This document shows positions 6,974-14,435 of a stretch of DNA of 22,037 nt, one piece after another (position 1 is the stretch's first letter; every line of letters begins with the position of its first letter). Source of the DNA: a virus; IMG/VR virus record IMGVR_UViG_3300035666_000183, positions 1 through 22,037 of that record; one strand, written 5' to 3'. The translations under genes were made by a program, and so were the position numbers. The notes beneath the pieces are model-generated. The model saw only the letters and a list, made by a program, of their open reading frames with translations, had not been told where the DNA came from and did not search any database.

Positions 6974-7756
6974 TTGGCCTCTACATCCACAAACAAACAA
7001 CCATTGCTTGTCGACAGGCCTCTGTTTGACTCTGTTCGCGTAACAACGCAGACGGTTGGTAGCGCTGCGTCCAATACTTTATTTGTACAAGGGGGACAAG
7101 CTCCTTCCATCCTGGTGGACATGGACGCCGCCTTAAGCGAAGACAACAATAATGGGGGCGTTGTTGATTCTATTACTATTGTTCGTAACGATTTTACTCG
7201 ATCGGCGGATTACACCGTAAACGCCACAACTTCTGGCACCGTCATTTCTTTAATTAGTGGTCAGATTGTTAACGTTACTTCAACTGGCATTTTGACTGGT
7301 CTTGCCGCTGCAAGTGGCGTGGGATATTACACCTATACCGGTGCAACTACCCTGACCGGCATTAACACGGCACTTCAATATTCTGGCGGTGCGGCAACAG
7401 GCTTTAGTTATAACGGTGTTGCTCTTGGCTACAAGCCTGCCGTTACTTTTGCCTTTTACCACACTCGCGGCACTACGACACCCATCCCGGCATCTGGTGA
7501 CTATCGCCTCTTGTTTTCCAAGACGGTTCCAGCGGATAGCGGTGTTGTTGACTGCTCTGATGTCATGCCTCAGCTCGCCACTCCCGTTGCTCAGGCAGGT
7601 AACACAAACGGCCTTGGCGCTGGCGCCCCTCTTCGCAATCGTGGTGTCTATTTAGAGCGCGGCGATCGGATTTATGTTGGCGTTTTCCCGGATGGACCCA
7701 ACCCTTCTGGTTATACATCTGGCGCCCACATCATTGCGCAAGGCGGCTTCTTCTAA
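6974..7756 (+). CDS. Beta-rich virion structural protein
   Basis: A 260-residue protein with an apparent TTG start and only weak ribosome-site complementarity (GGATAAG). No earlier in-frame start fits after the stop at 6941, and the next Met lies near residue 50, so TTG is preferred. The sequence is Thr/Gly/Val/Ala-rich with alternating strands and hydrophilic loops (residues ~60-180) and ends in DRIYVGVFPDGPNPSGYTSG. This composition is typical of beta-structured virion proteins such as tail or spike components. No enzyme motif, signal peptide or membrane segment is seen. It is followed two bases later by the 523-residue protein, so they are probably co-transcribed. Confidence 0.65.
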   Translation: MASTSTNKQPLLVDRPLFDSVRVTTQTVGSAASNTLFVQGGQAPSILVDMDAALSEDNNNGGVVDSITIVRNDFTRSADYTVNATTSGTVISLISGQIVNVTSTGILTGLAAASGVGYYTYTGATTLTGINTALQYSGGAATGFSYNGVALGYKPAVTFAFYHTRGTTTPIPASGDYRLLFSKTVPADSGVVDCSDVMPQLATPVAQAGNTNGLGAGAPLRNRGVYLERGDRIYVGVFPDGPNPSGYTSGAHIIAQGGFF

Positions 7757-7758
7757 CC

Positions 7759-9330
7759 ATGGCATCAAAAAGTGGAGGTTCTTTCGGGACTTTCGCTCGC
7801 TCTGAAGACTTTGGTCCCGCAAAAGTAAAACCAATTCGCACTGAATTCTCCAAGGGTTCAGTGCCTGACTCCATTTACGCAACAAACAGAGAAGCTGCCT
7901 GGTCTCGTTGGCGGCGTGGATTTGAGCTTTATTGCAATACCATCGGCATTGTTGAAACATATACGTACCCGTTTGATTACACAATTCCGCTTCCCCCTGG
8001 AACCGTAATTCCCCCAGGTTCTAATCCACCCAAAATTCCAGGTATCTTTCAAGGATTCCCAACGCCGAATAAAGAACTTGGCATGCACTGGGCTGGTGTT
8101 CGGGTAGCAGGAAGTTTGCGATTTGACAACGTTCGTGACAGCACAGGAAGCCCTTCTGCCATTGCTTCTGTAACAGAAGATCAAGACTATTGGTATGTGC
8201 AGCTAACAGGCAGCTGGAGCGCACTGACGCCCCTTCCCGCCCCGCTCTATATCAAACCCGTTGGTCCAATTCCAGCACAGTATCCAATTAACGGGGAAAT
8301 TCTGGAAGATCGAATCGTTTCCGTTGGCGGTACGCCGATTAACTCTGAAACAATAAATCCTGCCACACAGACTCGCTATGGCTACGTGCAAGCGGTCTTG
8401 GTTTCCACGGATGAAGTTAACGGAATTTTAAAACTGCAAAAACAAGGTTCTGTCGAGTCGACTCCAGATGGTGTTCTTACGACACCTGCGACACGTCCTC
8501 CGAACGTTGGACGGTACTTAATGACAGGAACTCGATATTGCTGCTCTTGTCAAGATTTTACGCGGCGGGATTACGCGTACATGATGGGCCTTGGCAACGG
8601 AAATCAGAAAATTTTCCCTCGTACCAGGGTTTCAACTGTGAAACCCGGTAGATATGAAGTCATGACCCTCGATGGGCGCGTGGATAATAGTGCCATGACC
8701 AGCGCAAAGGTTAATCGCAATATGCAGGTTGTTTCTCCTGCAGCTCAATACAATGTTCCTCCGACTGTTACGCCAAACACTTCAACAGTCCCTGGAACCT
8801 TACGAGATAATCCTGGTGTATTTAGAGATTTTGGTAGAACTTATTTAAGAAACACCCCACTTCCTTCACTAGAAGGTGCACGAGCTGAAGGTCCTGTTCT
8901 GTTTGAAGATTACACCACTGTTCGAAATCCAGACGGGTCTTTTACCATTACGTCGCTTACTGACAACTGGAGTCCCCTGCTAGATGAGTTGCGTTATTGC
9001 AAACACATTTACTGTTTAAAATTTAGTGAGAAAGTATTTCCACCAGAACCTTCCGACATTCCTGTAGAGATGGGAAGCATTGCCGCGTGGGAAGAAAAAC
9101 TGGTTGCAGATTCGTCTCGCGAAACTCGACGGGCTGTTTATGACGTGGCAATAAAAGGTCTGTCCATGATGGATGTGCCTCCTTATAATTGCCAAGCTCC
9201 AATGATGATGCCAATGATGCAAAAACTATTTAATGTCCCTTCTACTTTTGTGCGCATGAGTGGTTTCACCATGTACGATAAAAACGGAACGCCATATGTT
9301 CCTTCTCAGGGTGGAGTCCCAGCAGTTTAA
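7759..9330 (+). CDS. Large virion-module protein with split SWIM-like zinc-finger signature
   Basis: A 523-residue protein starting two bases after the preceding stop. Residues 262-264 are CSC within YCCSCQDFTRRDYAYM, and residues 414-416 are CKH within RYCKHIYCLKF. Those two pieces match the two halves of a SWIM zinc finger (CxC...CxH), but they are about 150 residues apart instead of the usual short spacing. The N-terminal 100 residues are rich in Pro and aromatic residues. The intervening region includes a LKPGRY-like VKPGRYEVMTLDGRVDNSAM segment. The C-terminus has a Met/Pro-rich stretch (PMMMPMMQK). Position suggests a tail, baseplate or neck protein. Zinc binding is inferred; function is unknown. 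The stop overlaps the next start (TAATG). Confidence 0.65.
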   Translation: MASKSGGSFGTFARSEDFGPAKVKPIRTEFSKGSVPDSIYATNREAAWSRWRRGFELYCNTIGIVETYTYPFDYTIPLPPGTVIPPGSNPPKIPGIFQGFPTPNKELGMHWAGVRVAGSLRFDNVRDSTGSPSAIASVTEDQDYWYVQLTGSWSALTPLPAPLYIKPVGPIPAQYPINGEILEDRIVSVGGTPINSETINPATQTRYGYVQAVLVSTDEVNGILKLQKQGSVESTPDGVLTTPATRPPNVGRYLMTGTRYCCSCQDFTRRDYAYMMGLGNGNQKIFPRTRVSTVKPGRYEVMTLDGRVDNSAMTSAKVNRNMQVVSPAAQYNVPPTVTPNTSTVPGTLRDNPGVFRDFGRTYLRNTPLPSLEGARAEGPVLFEDYTTVRNPDGSFTITSLTDNWSPLLDELRYCKHIYCLKFSEKVFPPEPSDIPVEMGSIAAWEEKLVADSSRETRRAVYDVAIKGLSMMDVPPYNCQAPMMMPMMQKLFNVPSTFVRMSGFTMYDKNGTPYVPSQGGVPAV

Positions 9331-9551
9331 TGGCCGGTTTTGGTGATATCGTAGACGGAACTTTTTTCTTGTCTCAGGAACAAATTGAAGTGCGTCAATA
9401 CGGCTTTAGTCCCATTACAGCAAGTGGGATACCCACCATTTATCACGTTGGTGATGTGGTGAATCTTCCCTACGCTTCTGGGGAGATCTCTCCGATGGAT
9501 GCAATGGGCTTAGCCTGGGGTGCCTTCTCCAGTGGCATTGTTCCTGAATAG
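9330..9551 (+). CDS. Small unrecognised virion-module protein
   Basis: A 73-residue protein whose ATG overlaps the stop of the 523-residue gene (TAATG), which implies translational coupling. It is hydrophobic/aromatic with a Pro/Gly pattern (GFSPITASGIPTIYHVGDVV) but has no clear membrane helix. No family is recognised. It closes the + strand virion run before an AT-rich intergenic region with a palindrome and a hairpin. Confidence 0.65.
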   Translation: MAGFGDIVDGTFFLSQEQIEVRQYGFSPITASGIPTIYHVGDVVNLPYASGEISPMDAMGLAWGAFSSGIVPE

Positions 9552-9558
9552 TATAAAA

Positions 9559-9600
9559 AATATTAATATTGTATACTTACATTAAGTCTTACGAGACTTA
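9559..9600 (+). terminator. AT palindrome and hairpin, weak terminator candidate
   Basis: A perfect 12-base palindrome AATATTAATATT (9559-9570) is followed by GTATAC, then by a 7-bp hairpin, TAAGTCT (9583-9589), loop TACG, AGACTTA (9594-9600). A loose T-rich tail (TTAAGGTTTTCTTT) follows. The hairpin can end the virion operon; the palindrome may be a protein-binding site for the downstream cassette. Confidence 0.45.
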
Positions 9601-9674
9601 TTAAGGTTTTCTTTATCCCTTGCACCCTGGTATCCCGAGCGGTTATGGTCGGGTTAATCCAGCTCATCTCAGTC

Positions 9675-10097
9675 ATGTCCTATCAACCGCCTGTAGATCA
9701 GCGGATAGTAGACGAATATTTCAAGCTGATCTCGAAACAAAAAACAAAAGAAGTTGGGTGGCTTTATGCCATGGTTGCGACCTATGGCGTAAAACCAGAA
9801 GATCTTGTTGGCTTTGAGTGGGAAATCCAAAGCCAGCTCCAGCTTAAAAACAAAAAGAAACTTGTTTCCCCGCTGCACCCACAGTGGGTTTTGCTTTTTG
9901 AACTCAAAGAAAAACAGCCCCGCAATTTGCGGAGCTGTTGGTCGACCCTTCAAGCTTCGTTGTATCAGGCCATTGCGTATCAGAAAGTGTCTTTAAACAT
10001 CACTGATTTGCTTTTGGCCCATCGTCTACGAAAGAACCACTATCAAAACTTCAAACGGAAGAAGGCATCAGTCCCTGTTTTTGCAGGTGTTTCCTAA
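9675..10097 (+). CDS. Degenerate tyrosine-recombinase-like protein
   Basis: A 140-residue protein from the ATG at 9675; an in-frame ATG at 9645 adds ten residues and cannot be excluded. Residues 27-47 (WLYAMVATYGVKPEDLVGF) resemble the opening of a tyrosine integrase catalytic domain, in which YGLRP carries the first catalytic Arg; here it is Lys40. VSPLHPQW (64-71) resembles the following strand region. TDLLLAHRLR (110-119) lines up with the integrase YDLRHAYAIR-type motif, with the Arg and His both Leu. No Tyr nucleophile segment follows. The fold is likely retained without recombination activity, so a DNA-binding or regulatory role is possible. It overlaps the convergent HTH gene by 47 bases. 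Confidence 0.55.
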   Translation: MSYQPPVDQRIVDEYFKLISKQKTKEVGWLYAMVATYGVKPEDLVGFEWEIQSQLQLKNKKKLVSPLHPQWVLLFELKEKQPRNLRSCWSTLQASLYQAIAYQKVSLNITDLLLAHRLRKNHYQNFKRKKASVPVFAGVS

Positions 10098-10269
10098 CCT
10101 TCTCAGTGTTCCAGCGATAGCTGTCACGAGAGCGGGTTTCCGGAAATGCTGCGTAATGCGGGCCAAGCTTCAGCGTGCCATTGTCGCGATACTTGAAAAG
10201 TGTTTTGCGGTCAATGCCGAGGAGTTCTTCGGCCCTTTGGACGGAGACCCATCCTCTGATTGTGGTCAT
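10051..10269 (-). CDS. Excisionase-like small HTH protein
   Basis: A 72-residue protein if started at the ATG complementary to 10267-10269. A longer frame to 10398 adds 43 residues unlike the domain. Residues 8-30 form a winged-helix/MerR-type reading head (VSVQRAEELLGIDRKTLFKYRDNG), then LKLGPHY and an Arg-rich wing, SRDSYRWN (47-54), which is typical of Xis-like proteins. Such proteins bend DNA and direct integrases toward excision, or act as repressors. Its 3' end overlaps the recombinase-like gene, giving an int/xis-like convergent pair. No ribosome site is visible. It resembles the HTH protein at 17895-18308 in layout. Confidence 0.5.
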   Translation of the reverse strand: MTTIRGWVSVQRAEELLGIDRKTLFKYRDNGTLKLGPHYAAFPETRSRDSYRWNTEKVRKHLQKQGLMPSSV

Positions 10270-10378
10270 GGCGCGGAAAAAACGCGTGCCCTCATACGGT
10301 ATCCGATCAAATGCAGCTGTCAAGCTTCTTAATACGAAGTTAATCTTTTGGTTGTGCTTTGATACAAATGTGGGGAAA

Positions 10379-10389
10379 TTAAAATAAGA
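10379..10389 (+). promoter_or_regulatory. Candidate promoter element TTAAAATAAGA
   Basis: This eleven-mer lies 18 bases before the ATG of the HNH gene. The identical eleven-mer occurs at 20878-20888, 17 bases before the second fibre gene. A variant (TTAGAATAAAA, 3646-3656) precedes the gene at 3668. Shared sequence and spacing suggest a promoter. Confidence 0.4.
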
Positions 10390-10407
10390 TAACGGCAACT
10401 AAAGAGT

Positions 10408-10779
10408 ATGTTCAGTTGTGAACAGGATCCCCTCGCCCTGCTCATTGAATTAACTCCAAAGTTAGCAAAGAAACGTTATCGACAATCTATTTACGAAGCC
10501 TGGGACCATTGCTGCGGTTATTGTGGTGAACCGGCAACTTCTTTGGACCACATCATACCAAGATTTAAATCTGGCTCAAGTTATCGAAATAATTTGCTTC
10601 CCGCTTGTCGTCGCTGCAATTCAAACAAAGCGAGTTCAAAGATGGAAGATTGGTATACACAACAGGCCTATTTCAGCGAAGAGCGGTTTGCCCGCATCCA
10701 AGCCTGGATATCAGATGATTTAGTAAGCCTGCTTTCTTATAATGTTGATATATTGGTTCCAAATCTTGCGGCAGGATAA
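10408..10779 (+). CDS. HNH endonuclease
   Basis: A 123-residue protein. Two zinc-knuckle pairs, C36/C39 (CGYC) and C67/C70 (CRRC), flank the HNH core: LDHIIPRFKSG with D47 and H48, NN at 61-62, and CNSNK at 70-74. All metal and catalytic positions expected of a small HNH nuclease are present, so it is probably active on DNA. Free-standing HNH genes in phages are often homing endonucleases; DNA packaging nucleases are the other common class but usually sit beside terminase, which is not here. The ATG has little ribosome-site support; a promoter-like element lies 18 bases upstream. The stop overlaps the next start (TAATG). Confidence 0.85.
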   Translation: MFSCEQDPLALLIELTPKLAKKRYRQSIYEAWDHCCGYCGEPATSLDHIIPRFKSGSSYRNNLLPACRRCNSNKASSKMEDWYTQQAYFSEERFARIQAWISDDLVSLLSYNVDILVPNLAAG

Positions 10780-13259
10780 TGCTTTACTACTTTAATAATC
10801 AGTGGAGAAAGCAGTATGAAGATACAAACAATAGAACGAATTATCCAACGGATTATCCCGAATATTACACAGAAACACGCCGCGACAGCGACGGCAATTA
10901 CGAATGGGCCAGGGATGAGACGGGGGATGTTATTCGCCGCCAGGGAGAAGACGGTGAGATTTATCTTGTTCCAGCCACATTCACTGTGGCAAACGAAGAA
11001 AATATTGCCTTAAACCGAGCACACAGAGAGATTAACGAAAAAAATAGAGTCCTTAACGAAGCAAATGCAAAAAAGAATGCAATTTACGACAAGGTTTTAT
11101 TGCAAGCAACAAACACAAGGGGCGGTGATTATCTTGCCCAAAAAGCGGCGTTTCAAAACCTAAGCAGAGAAGCCAAGGACGCAGGGTTCAACGATACTCA
11201 AATCAATGAGCTGTTTAATGCTTACAACGAGTTTTATAAAGCGGAAAAAATAGGAGCAGGATGGAATGTTGACTTGGGCTCCAAGCCTCCGGCTGGGGAC
11301 TTTGATCCCAACTACTACCTTGCACAAAATCCACAAGTTAAGGCAAAGTGGGATGAAGCGGTAAGGCAAGGCGATCTCGACATCCTGGCACAATACAAAG
11401 ACCCTAAAACGTTTGCGCTTTCTGATTACACCTTTGTTGGCAAGCCAGCTGGCAAACGTGGAAATAAAGAACAAGAACTAACAGAAGCAAAACAGTACCT
11501 AGAGAAAAAGCCAACCGATTCCGACATTCAAGGAATTAAAGACAAACAGCTTGGCATTACTTATGAAGCCTTAAAAGAAGTAAGGCCTGGCACTGAATTA
11601 GAAGAGATTGCGTCGGAAGAAATCGGTGCAGACATTGTTAAAAAAACAAAACAATTTGGCGCCTTAACCCAAGATGTTTTAAAAGACACCATAGAAGAGA
11701 TGCAAAAGGCAAAAGCACAGGAGCAGCTTTTGTCGATGATGGGCGGCCTCCCCGGATTCCAGGAAATTTTAAATATTAATCAAACGCTGAGCGATTCAAT
11801 TCTTGGCGATTCCGGCGTGGGTGGAATTCTTGCTTTTAGCGGCGGCGGTTCCAAAGCAGAAGAGAGCCTTGAAAAGTCGTTGCAAAAAATGACCGGTGTA
11901 AACACCAGTACGATTTACAACTGGCAACAATGGTTTGATAACAGCCTAAAAAAGCAATATGAAAACGATTTGGAATTAGGTCTAACCAAGAAAGAAGCCG
12001 AAGAAAAAATTAATGTTGAGTCAAATTTTGCCAGGCAGTTTATTGATCAGTATTTGATACCCCGCTTTAATCAATCTAAGACTGTTAGCGAATTCATGGA
12101 ATACGTTAACGTCAAAGACGAAGAACAAAACCCATTTCAGACTCAGGATATCCTCAACGCTGCTGCAGACGTTGGGCAGCTAAAGTCTCAAAGTTACTTA
12201 GATCAAATTAAACAAATTCAAGACGCTTACTTTGACCCAAGGTTTTATTTTGATCCCAACAACAATTTAAAATCAGAACAAATCAAAAGTCTTGCGGGAG
12301 TTAAACAGCAGCAAGAGTCCTATCAAAAACAAGCGGAAACAGTCGCGGCTGATTGGGAAGAGGCAAAGAAACAATTCGCGGCTCAGAACGGGTATTGGTA
12401 CCAGCAAGCCTATAGGTTTGGCGTCGATCCAAACGATAAAGATGCATTCGCAAAACTGCATTTCCAAGTGAAAGGGCAAGCGCAGGGCTTTGATGCGGCA
12501 GAAGACTTGTGGACGCCCGCAAAGGTTCAAGATTATATTTATGCCACAATTCTTCCGGCAATTAAAAATCAAGTTGACAACATGTCAATCTTTGGTGAAT
12601 TTTTAAAGCCGGACGAGTTTACTGATAATTTACTTTCTAGTGCCAATGTGAACCCGGAAGACAAATCAACCTGGGGCGAAGTGCTCAAAACCTTTGGTTT
12701 GGACACATTCCAAGGTTCGTATGATGAATTAAAAAGTTACATTTCAGATACGTTTAAAACGGTTTCCGCGCTAGAACTCAATGAGCAACTGAAAGAACTT
12801 CAAAAAAAAGGTATTAAACCAACTCAAAAAAACCTTGGTGTTTTTTATATTGAAAAGCCAACTGATACGGCCGCTACCCCAGAAGGAGAAACCGCACTTT
12901 ACAAAGCATTTAAACAATACGGATATGCCGGAGATGAAAAAGAGTTTTACGAAAACTTCTTCCCTGACTTAGATATTGAAGAGCAAAAGCTTTTAACTCA
13001 AGCCGGAGGCGGTACGGGCGGATTAAAGTTTATTGACCTAGAGAAGCAAGACCCCCTTTCCGCCTTTGGGACGATTGAAAAACTCATGGGAGGCGAAGAG
13101 GATGGCTTCACCAATATTTTCTCTTTGGCGGACAAAGAGGATGATAAAGATAAAGAAGATTACTTTAAATTAGGATTGGATGATGAAGATGAAGATTACA
13201 AGTCCAAAACGGGCGCTTCAATTCTCGGTGAATTCACATCTTTCTTTAAAGGTTTCTGA
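10779..13259 (+). CDS. Large (826 aa) probable internal virion or tail protein
   Basis: The longest gene in the window, coupled to the HNH gene by TAATG. It is highly charged and mostly helical: Asn/Lys/Glu-rich coiled-coil-like stretches at ~70-125, 235-330 and 400-420, plus Gln-rich segments at ~470-560. Around residues 173-200 is FDPNYYLAQNPQVKAKW, a FDPxYYLxxNPxV motif seen in many cyanobacterial surface or secreted proteins, where it repeats; here it appears once, with a weaker variant (FDPRFYFDPN) near 490. The C-terminal 40 residues are very acidic and end in a Phe-rich tail (FTSFFKGF). No signal peptide or clear membrane helix is seen. An ejected inner-core or tape-measure-like structural role is inferred; no enzyme motif is visible. 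Confidence 0.65.
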   Translation: MLYYFNNQWRKQYEDTNNRTNYPTDYPEYYTETRRDSDGNYEWARDETGDVIRRQGEDGEIYLVPATFTVANEENIALNRAHREINEKNRVLNEANAKKNAIYDKVLLQATNTRGGDYLAQKAAFQNLSREAKDAGFNDTQINELFNAYNEFYKAEKIGAGWNVDLGSKPPAGDFDPNYYLAQNPQVKAKWDEAVRQGDLDILAQYKDPKTFALSDYTFVGKPAGKRGNKEQELTEAKQYLEKKPTDSDIQGIKDKQLGITYEALKEVRPGTELEEIASEEIGADIVKKTKQFGALTQDVLKDTIEEMQKAKAQEQLLSMMGGLPGFQEILNINQTLSDSILGDSGVGGILAFSGGGSKAEESLEKSLQKMTGVNTSTIYNWQQWFDNSLKKQYENDLELGLTKKEAEEKINVESNFARQFIDQYLIPRFNQSKTVSEFMEYVNVKDEEQNPFQTQDILNAAADVGQLKSQSYLDQIKQIQDAYFDPRFYFDPNNNLKSEQIKSLAGVKQQQESYQKQAETVAADWEEAKKQFAAQNGYWYQQAYRFGVDPNDKDAFAKLHFQVKGQAQGFDAAEDLWTPAKVQDYIYATILPAIKNQVDNMSIFGEFLKPDEFTDNLLSSANVNPEDKSTWGEVLKTFGLDTFQGSYDELKSYISDTFKTVSALELNEQLKELQKKGIKPTQKNLGVFYIEKPTDTAATPEGETALYKAFKQYGYAGDEKEFYENFFPDLDIEEQKLLTQAGGGTGGLKFIDLEKQDPLSAFGTIEKLMGGEEDGFTNIFSLADKEDDKDKEDYFKLGLDDEDEDYKSKTGASILGEFTSFFKGF

Positions 13260-13558
13260 TGGCCGACAAACGTAAAAAAGCTGCGGCGGCCGCCAAGATC
13301 GCTAAAGACAAGATGACTTGCAACAAGCCGCAAAAAACTCCCAGCCATCCGACCAAGAGCCATGTCGTCAAGGCCTGCAAGGATGGAGAAGAAAAGATCA
13401 TTCGCTTTGGTCAGCAAGGCGTAGAAGGCGCAGGCAAGAATCCCAAAACTGAAAAGGACAAGGCACGTCGCAAGTCTTATTACGCTCGACATAATGCTCA
13501 AGATCCAAAACCTGACATCATGTCAGCTCGATATTGGAGCCACCGTGTAAAATGGTGA
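13259..13558 (+). CDS. Small basic phage protein with conserved KSYYARH / YWSHRVKW motifs
   Basis: A 99-residue, strongly basic protein that overlaps the 826-residue gene by TGATG. The N-terminal 25 residues are Lys/Ala-rich. Residues ~34-60 read HVVKACKDGEEKIIRFGQQG; the C-terminal half carries DKARRKSYYARH and SARYWSHRVKW. This layout is that of a small family of unknown function common in large phages (from memory; not searched). It has no catalytic signature I can name. The high positive charge suggests nucleic-acid contact or packing inside the virion. It is followed by another tiny basic gene. Confidence 0.65.
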   Translation: MADKRKKAAAAAKIAKDKMTCNKPQKTPSHPTKSHVVKACKDGEEKIIRFGQQGVEGAGKNPKTEKDKARRKSYYARHNAQDPKPDIMSARYWSHRVKW

Positions 13559-13576
13559 CGCCTCACCAGCCTAAAA

Positions 13577-13702
13577 ATGGCTAAACCTAAATCAACCACT
13601 GTTCTTAAAATTGAATCCCGTCCCAAAAAAACTAAACAAGGACAAGGGATGAATTCCAAACCTAATCACGGTCGCAAGAAATTGCGCGGTCAAGGGAAAT
13701 AA
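13577..13702 (+). CDS. Very small (41 aa) basic protein
   Basis: An ORF of 41 codons from ATG at 13577 to TAA at 13702. The product is extremely basic, with KKTKQGQGMNSKPNHGRKK and a final KLRGQGK, and lacks hydrophobic segments. The coding look is good: codons match the neighbours and it fills the gap between two genes on the same strand. Little ribosome-site support is visible. It probably binds nucleic acid or is a minor virion component. Tiny basic proteins with GQGK-like tails occur in cyanophages in my recollection, which I could not check. Confidence 0.5.
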   Translation: MAKPKSTTVLKIESRPKKTKQGQGMNSKPNHGRKKLRGQGK

Positions 13703-13716
13703 TTTGTGTATGATTG

Positions 13717-13741
13717 GGGGTAATAGAAAAGTGTTATCCCC
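13717..13741 (+). promoter_or_regulatory. Hairpin covering the ribosome site of the lysozyme gene
   Basis: GGGGTAA (13717-13723) can pair with TTA-T-CCCC (13734-13741) with one bulged T and a ten-base loop. The stem ends directly before the ATG at 13742, and the only purine-rich ribosome-site candidate (GGGGG) is inside it. This could hold lysozyme translation low until late in infection. The pairing is seen; control is inferred. Confidence 0.35.
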
Positions 13742-14401
13742 ATGTCTGACGTTACTCGTGCAATTACTTTAATTCGTAAGTACGAGGGTTTTAACGAAAA
13801 GGCTTACCCCGATCCTTATACCGGTGGTGAGCCTTATACACTTGGTTATGGCACTCAGTTCTATCCGGATGGATCTCCGGTTAGAAAGGGGCAACTTTGT
13901 TCAAAAGAAAAGGCATTGGAATATTTATTTCATGAAGTGCATTTAATTGAAGGGCAGCTGGAAAAACTAAACTTGGGTTTGGACAACTGCATGGCGCAAG
14001 CCTTGATTTCTTTTGTTCATTCCATTGGGTGGGAGCCTTTTTTGTACAGCGAAATCGTCGACTGCATTGATCGGGAAGATTTATTTGATGCAACACAGTC
14101 AATGGGAAACTGGATCTTCGACGCGGATCACAAAGTTGTTGGTGGTTTGATCGATCGTCGCAGAGAAGAAATCAACCTATTCCTCGAAGAGATTAACGCC
14201 AACCCTTGGTCCTCGACGGAAATTCTTCTTCGAGCTTTCCGCAACTACAATGCTGCGCCGCACCAGGTTCGCGCAATCAGGACATTAGAAGAAAGCATCA
14301 GTCCGTACATTCTGTCTCGATTTGCCAACGATTTTGACATTGAAAGCTCTCCGTGGGCATCTTTCACAGACGAAGAGCTGGATTCGATATTTATCATGTA
14401 G
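13742..14401 (+). CDS. GH24 (T4-type) lysozyme, probable endolysin
   Basis: A 219-residue protein. Residues 1-150 match glycoside hydrolase family 24: the catalytic Glu15 in RKYEGF, D24 in AYPDPYTGG and T33 in PYTLGYGT line up with the T4 lysozyme Glu-Asp-Thr triad, and GLIDRRREEINLF (~139-151) is the family's conserved C-terminal helix. It would cut the glycan strands of peptidoglycan. There is no signal peptide or membrane anchor, so export would need a holin, which I do not see nearby. About 65 residues follow the catalytic domain, ending in an acidic tail, and may bind the wall or the virion. The start is set by the ATG beside a hairpin. Confidence 0.85.
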   Translation: MSDVTRAITLIRKYEGFNEKAYPDPYTGGEPYTLGYGTQFYPDGSPVRKGQLCSKEKALEYLFHEVHLIEGQLEKLNLGLDNCMAQALISFVHSIGWEPFLYSEIVDCIDREDLFDATQSMGNWIFDADHKVVGGLIDRRREEINLFLEEINANPWSSTEILLRAFRNYNAAPHQVRAIRTLEESISPYILSRFANDFDIESSPWASFTDEELDSIFIM

Positions 14402-14402
14402 T

Positions 14403-14423
14403 CTTAGAATAATTAAATCTAAG
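14403..14423 (+). promoter_or_regulatory. Candidate promoter inside an inverted repeat
   Basis: AATAATTAAA (14408-14417), one base different from TATAATTAAA, lies 18 bases before the ATG at 14436. It is flanked by a perfect 6-bp inverted repeat, CTTAGA (14403-14408) and TCTAAG (14418-14423). This could be an operator over a promoter; alternatively a weak hairpin after the lysozyme stop codon. Confidence 0.4.
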
Positions 14424-14435
14424 GCTGAGGATTAC

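Noticed and set aside
9601-9674. Attachment site or tRNA fragment beside the recombinase-like gene
   Set aside because: No tRNA-like 3' end or direct repeat pair could be seen within the window.
10270-10398. N-terminal extension of the excisionase-like protein
   Set aside because: No ribosome site at the outer ATG and the added residues fall outside the HTH domain, although it cannot be excluded.
14322-14435. Earlier start for the NblA-like gene
   Set aside because: It lies within the end of the lysozyme gene; the ATG at 14436 fits spacing and promoter element better.
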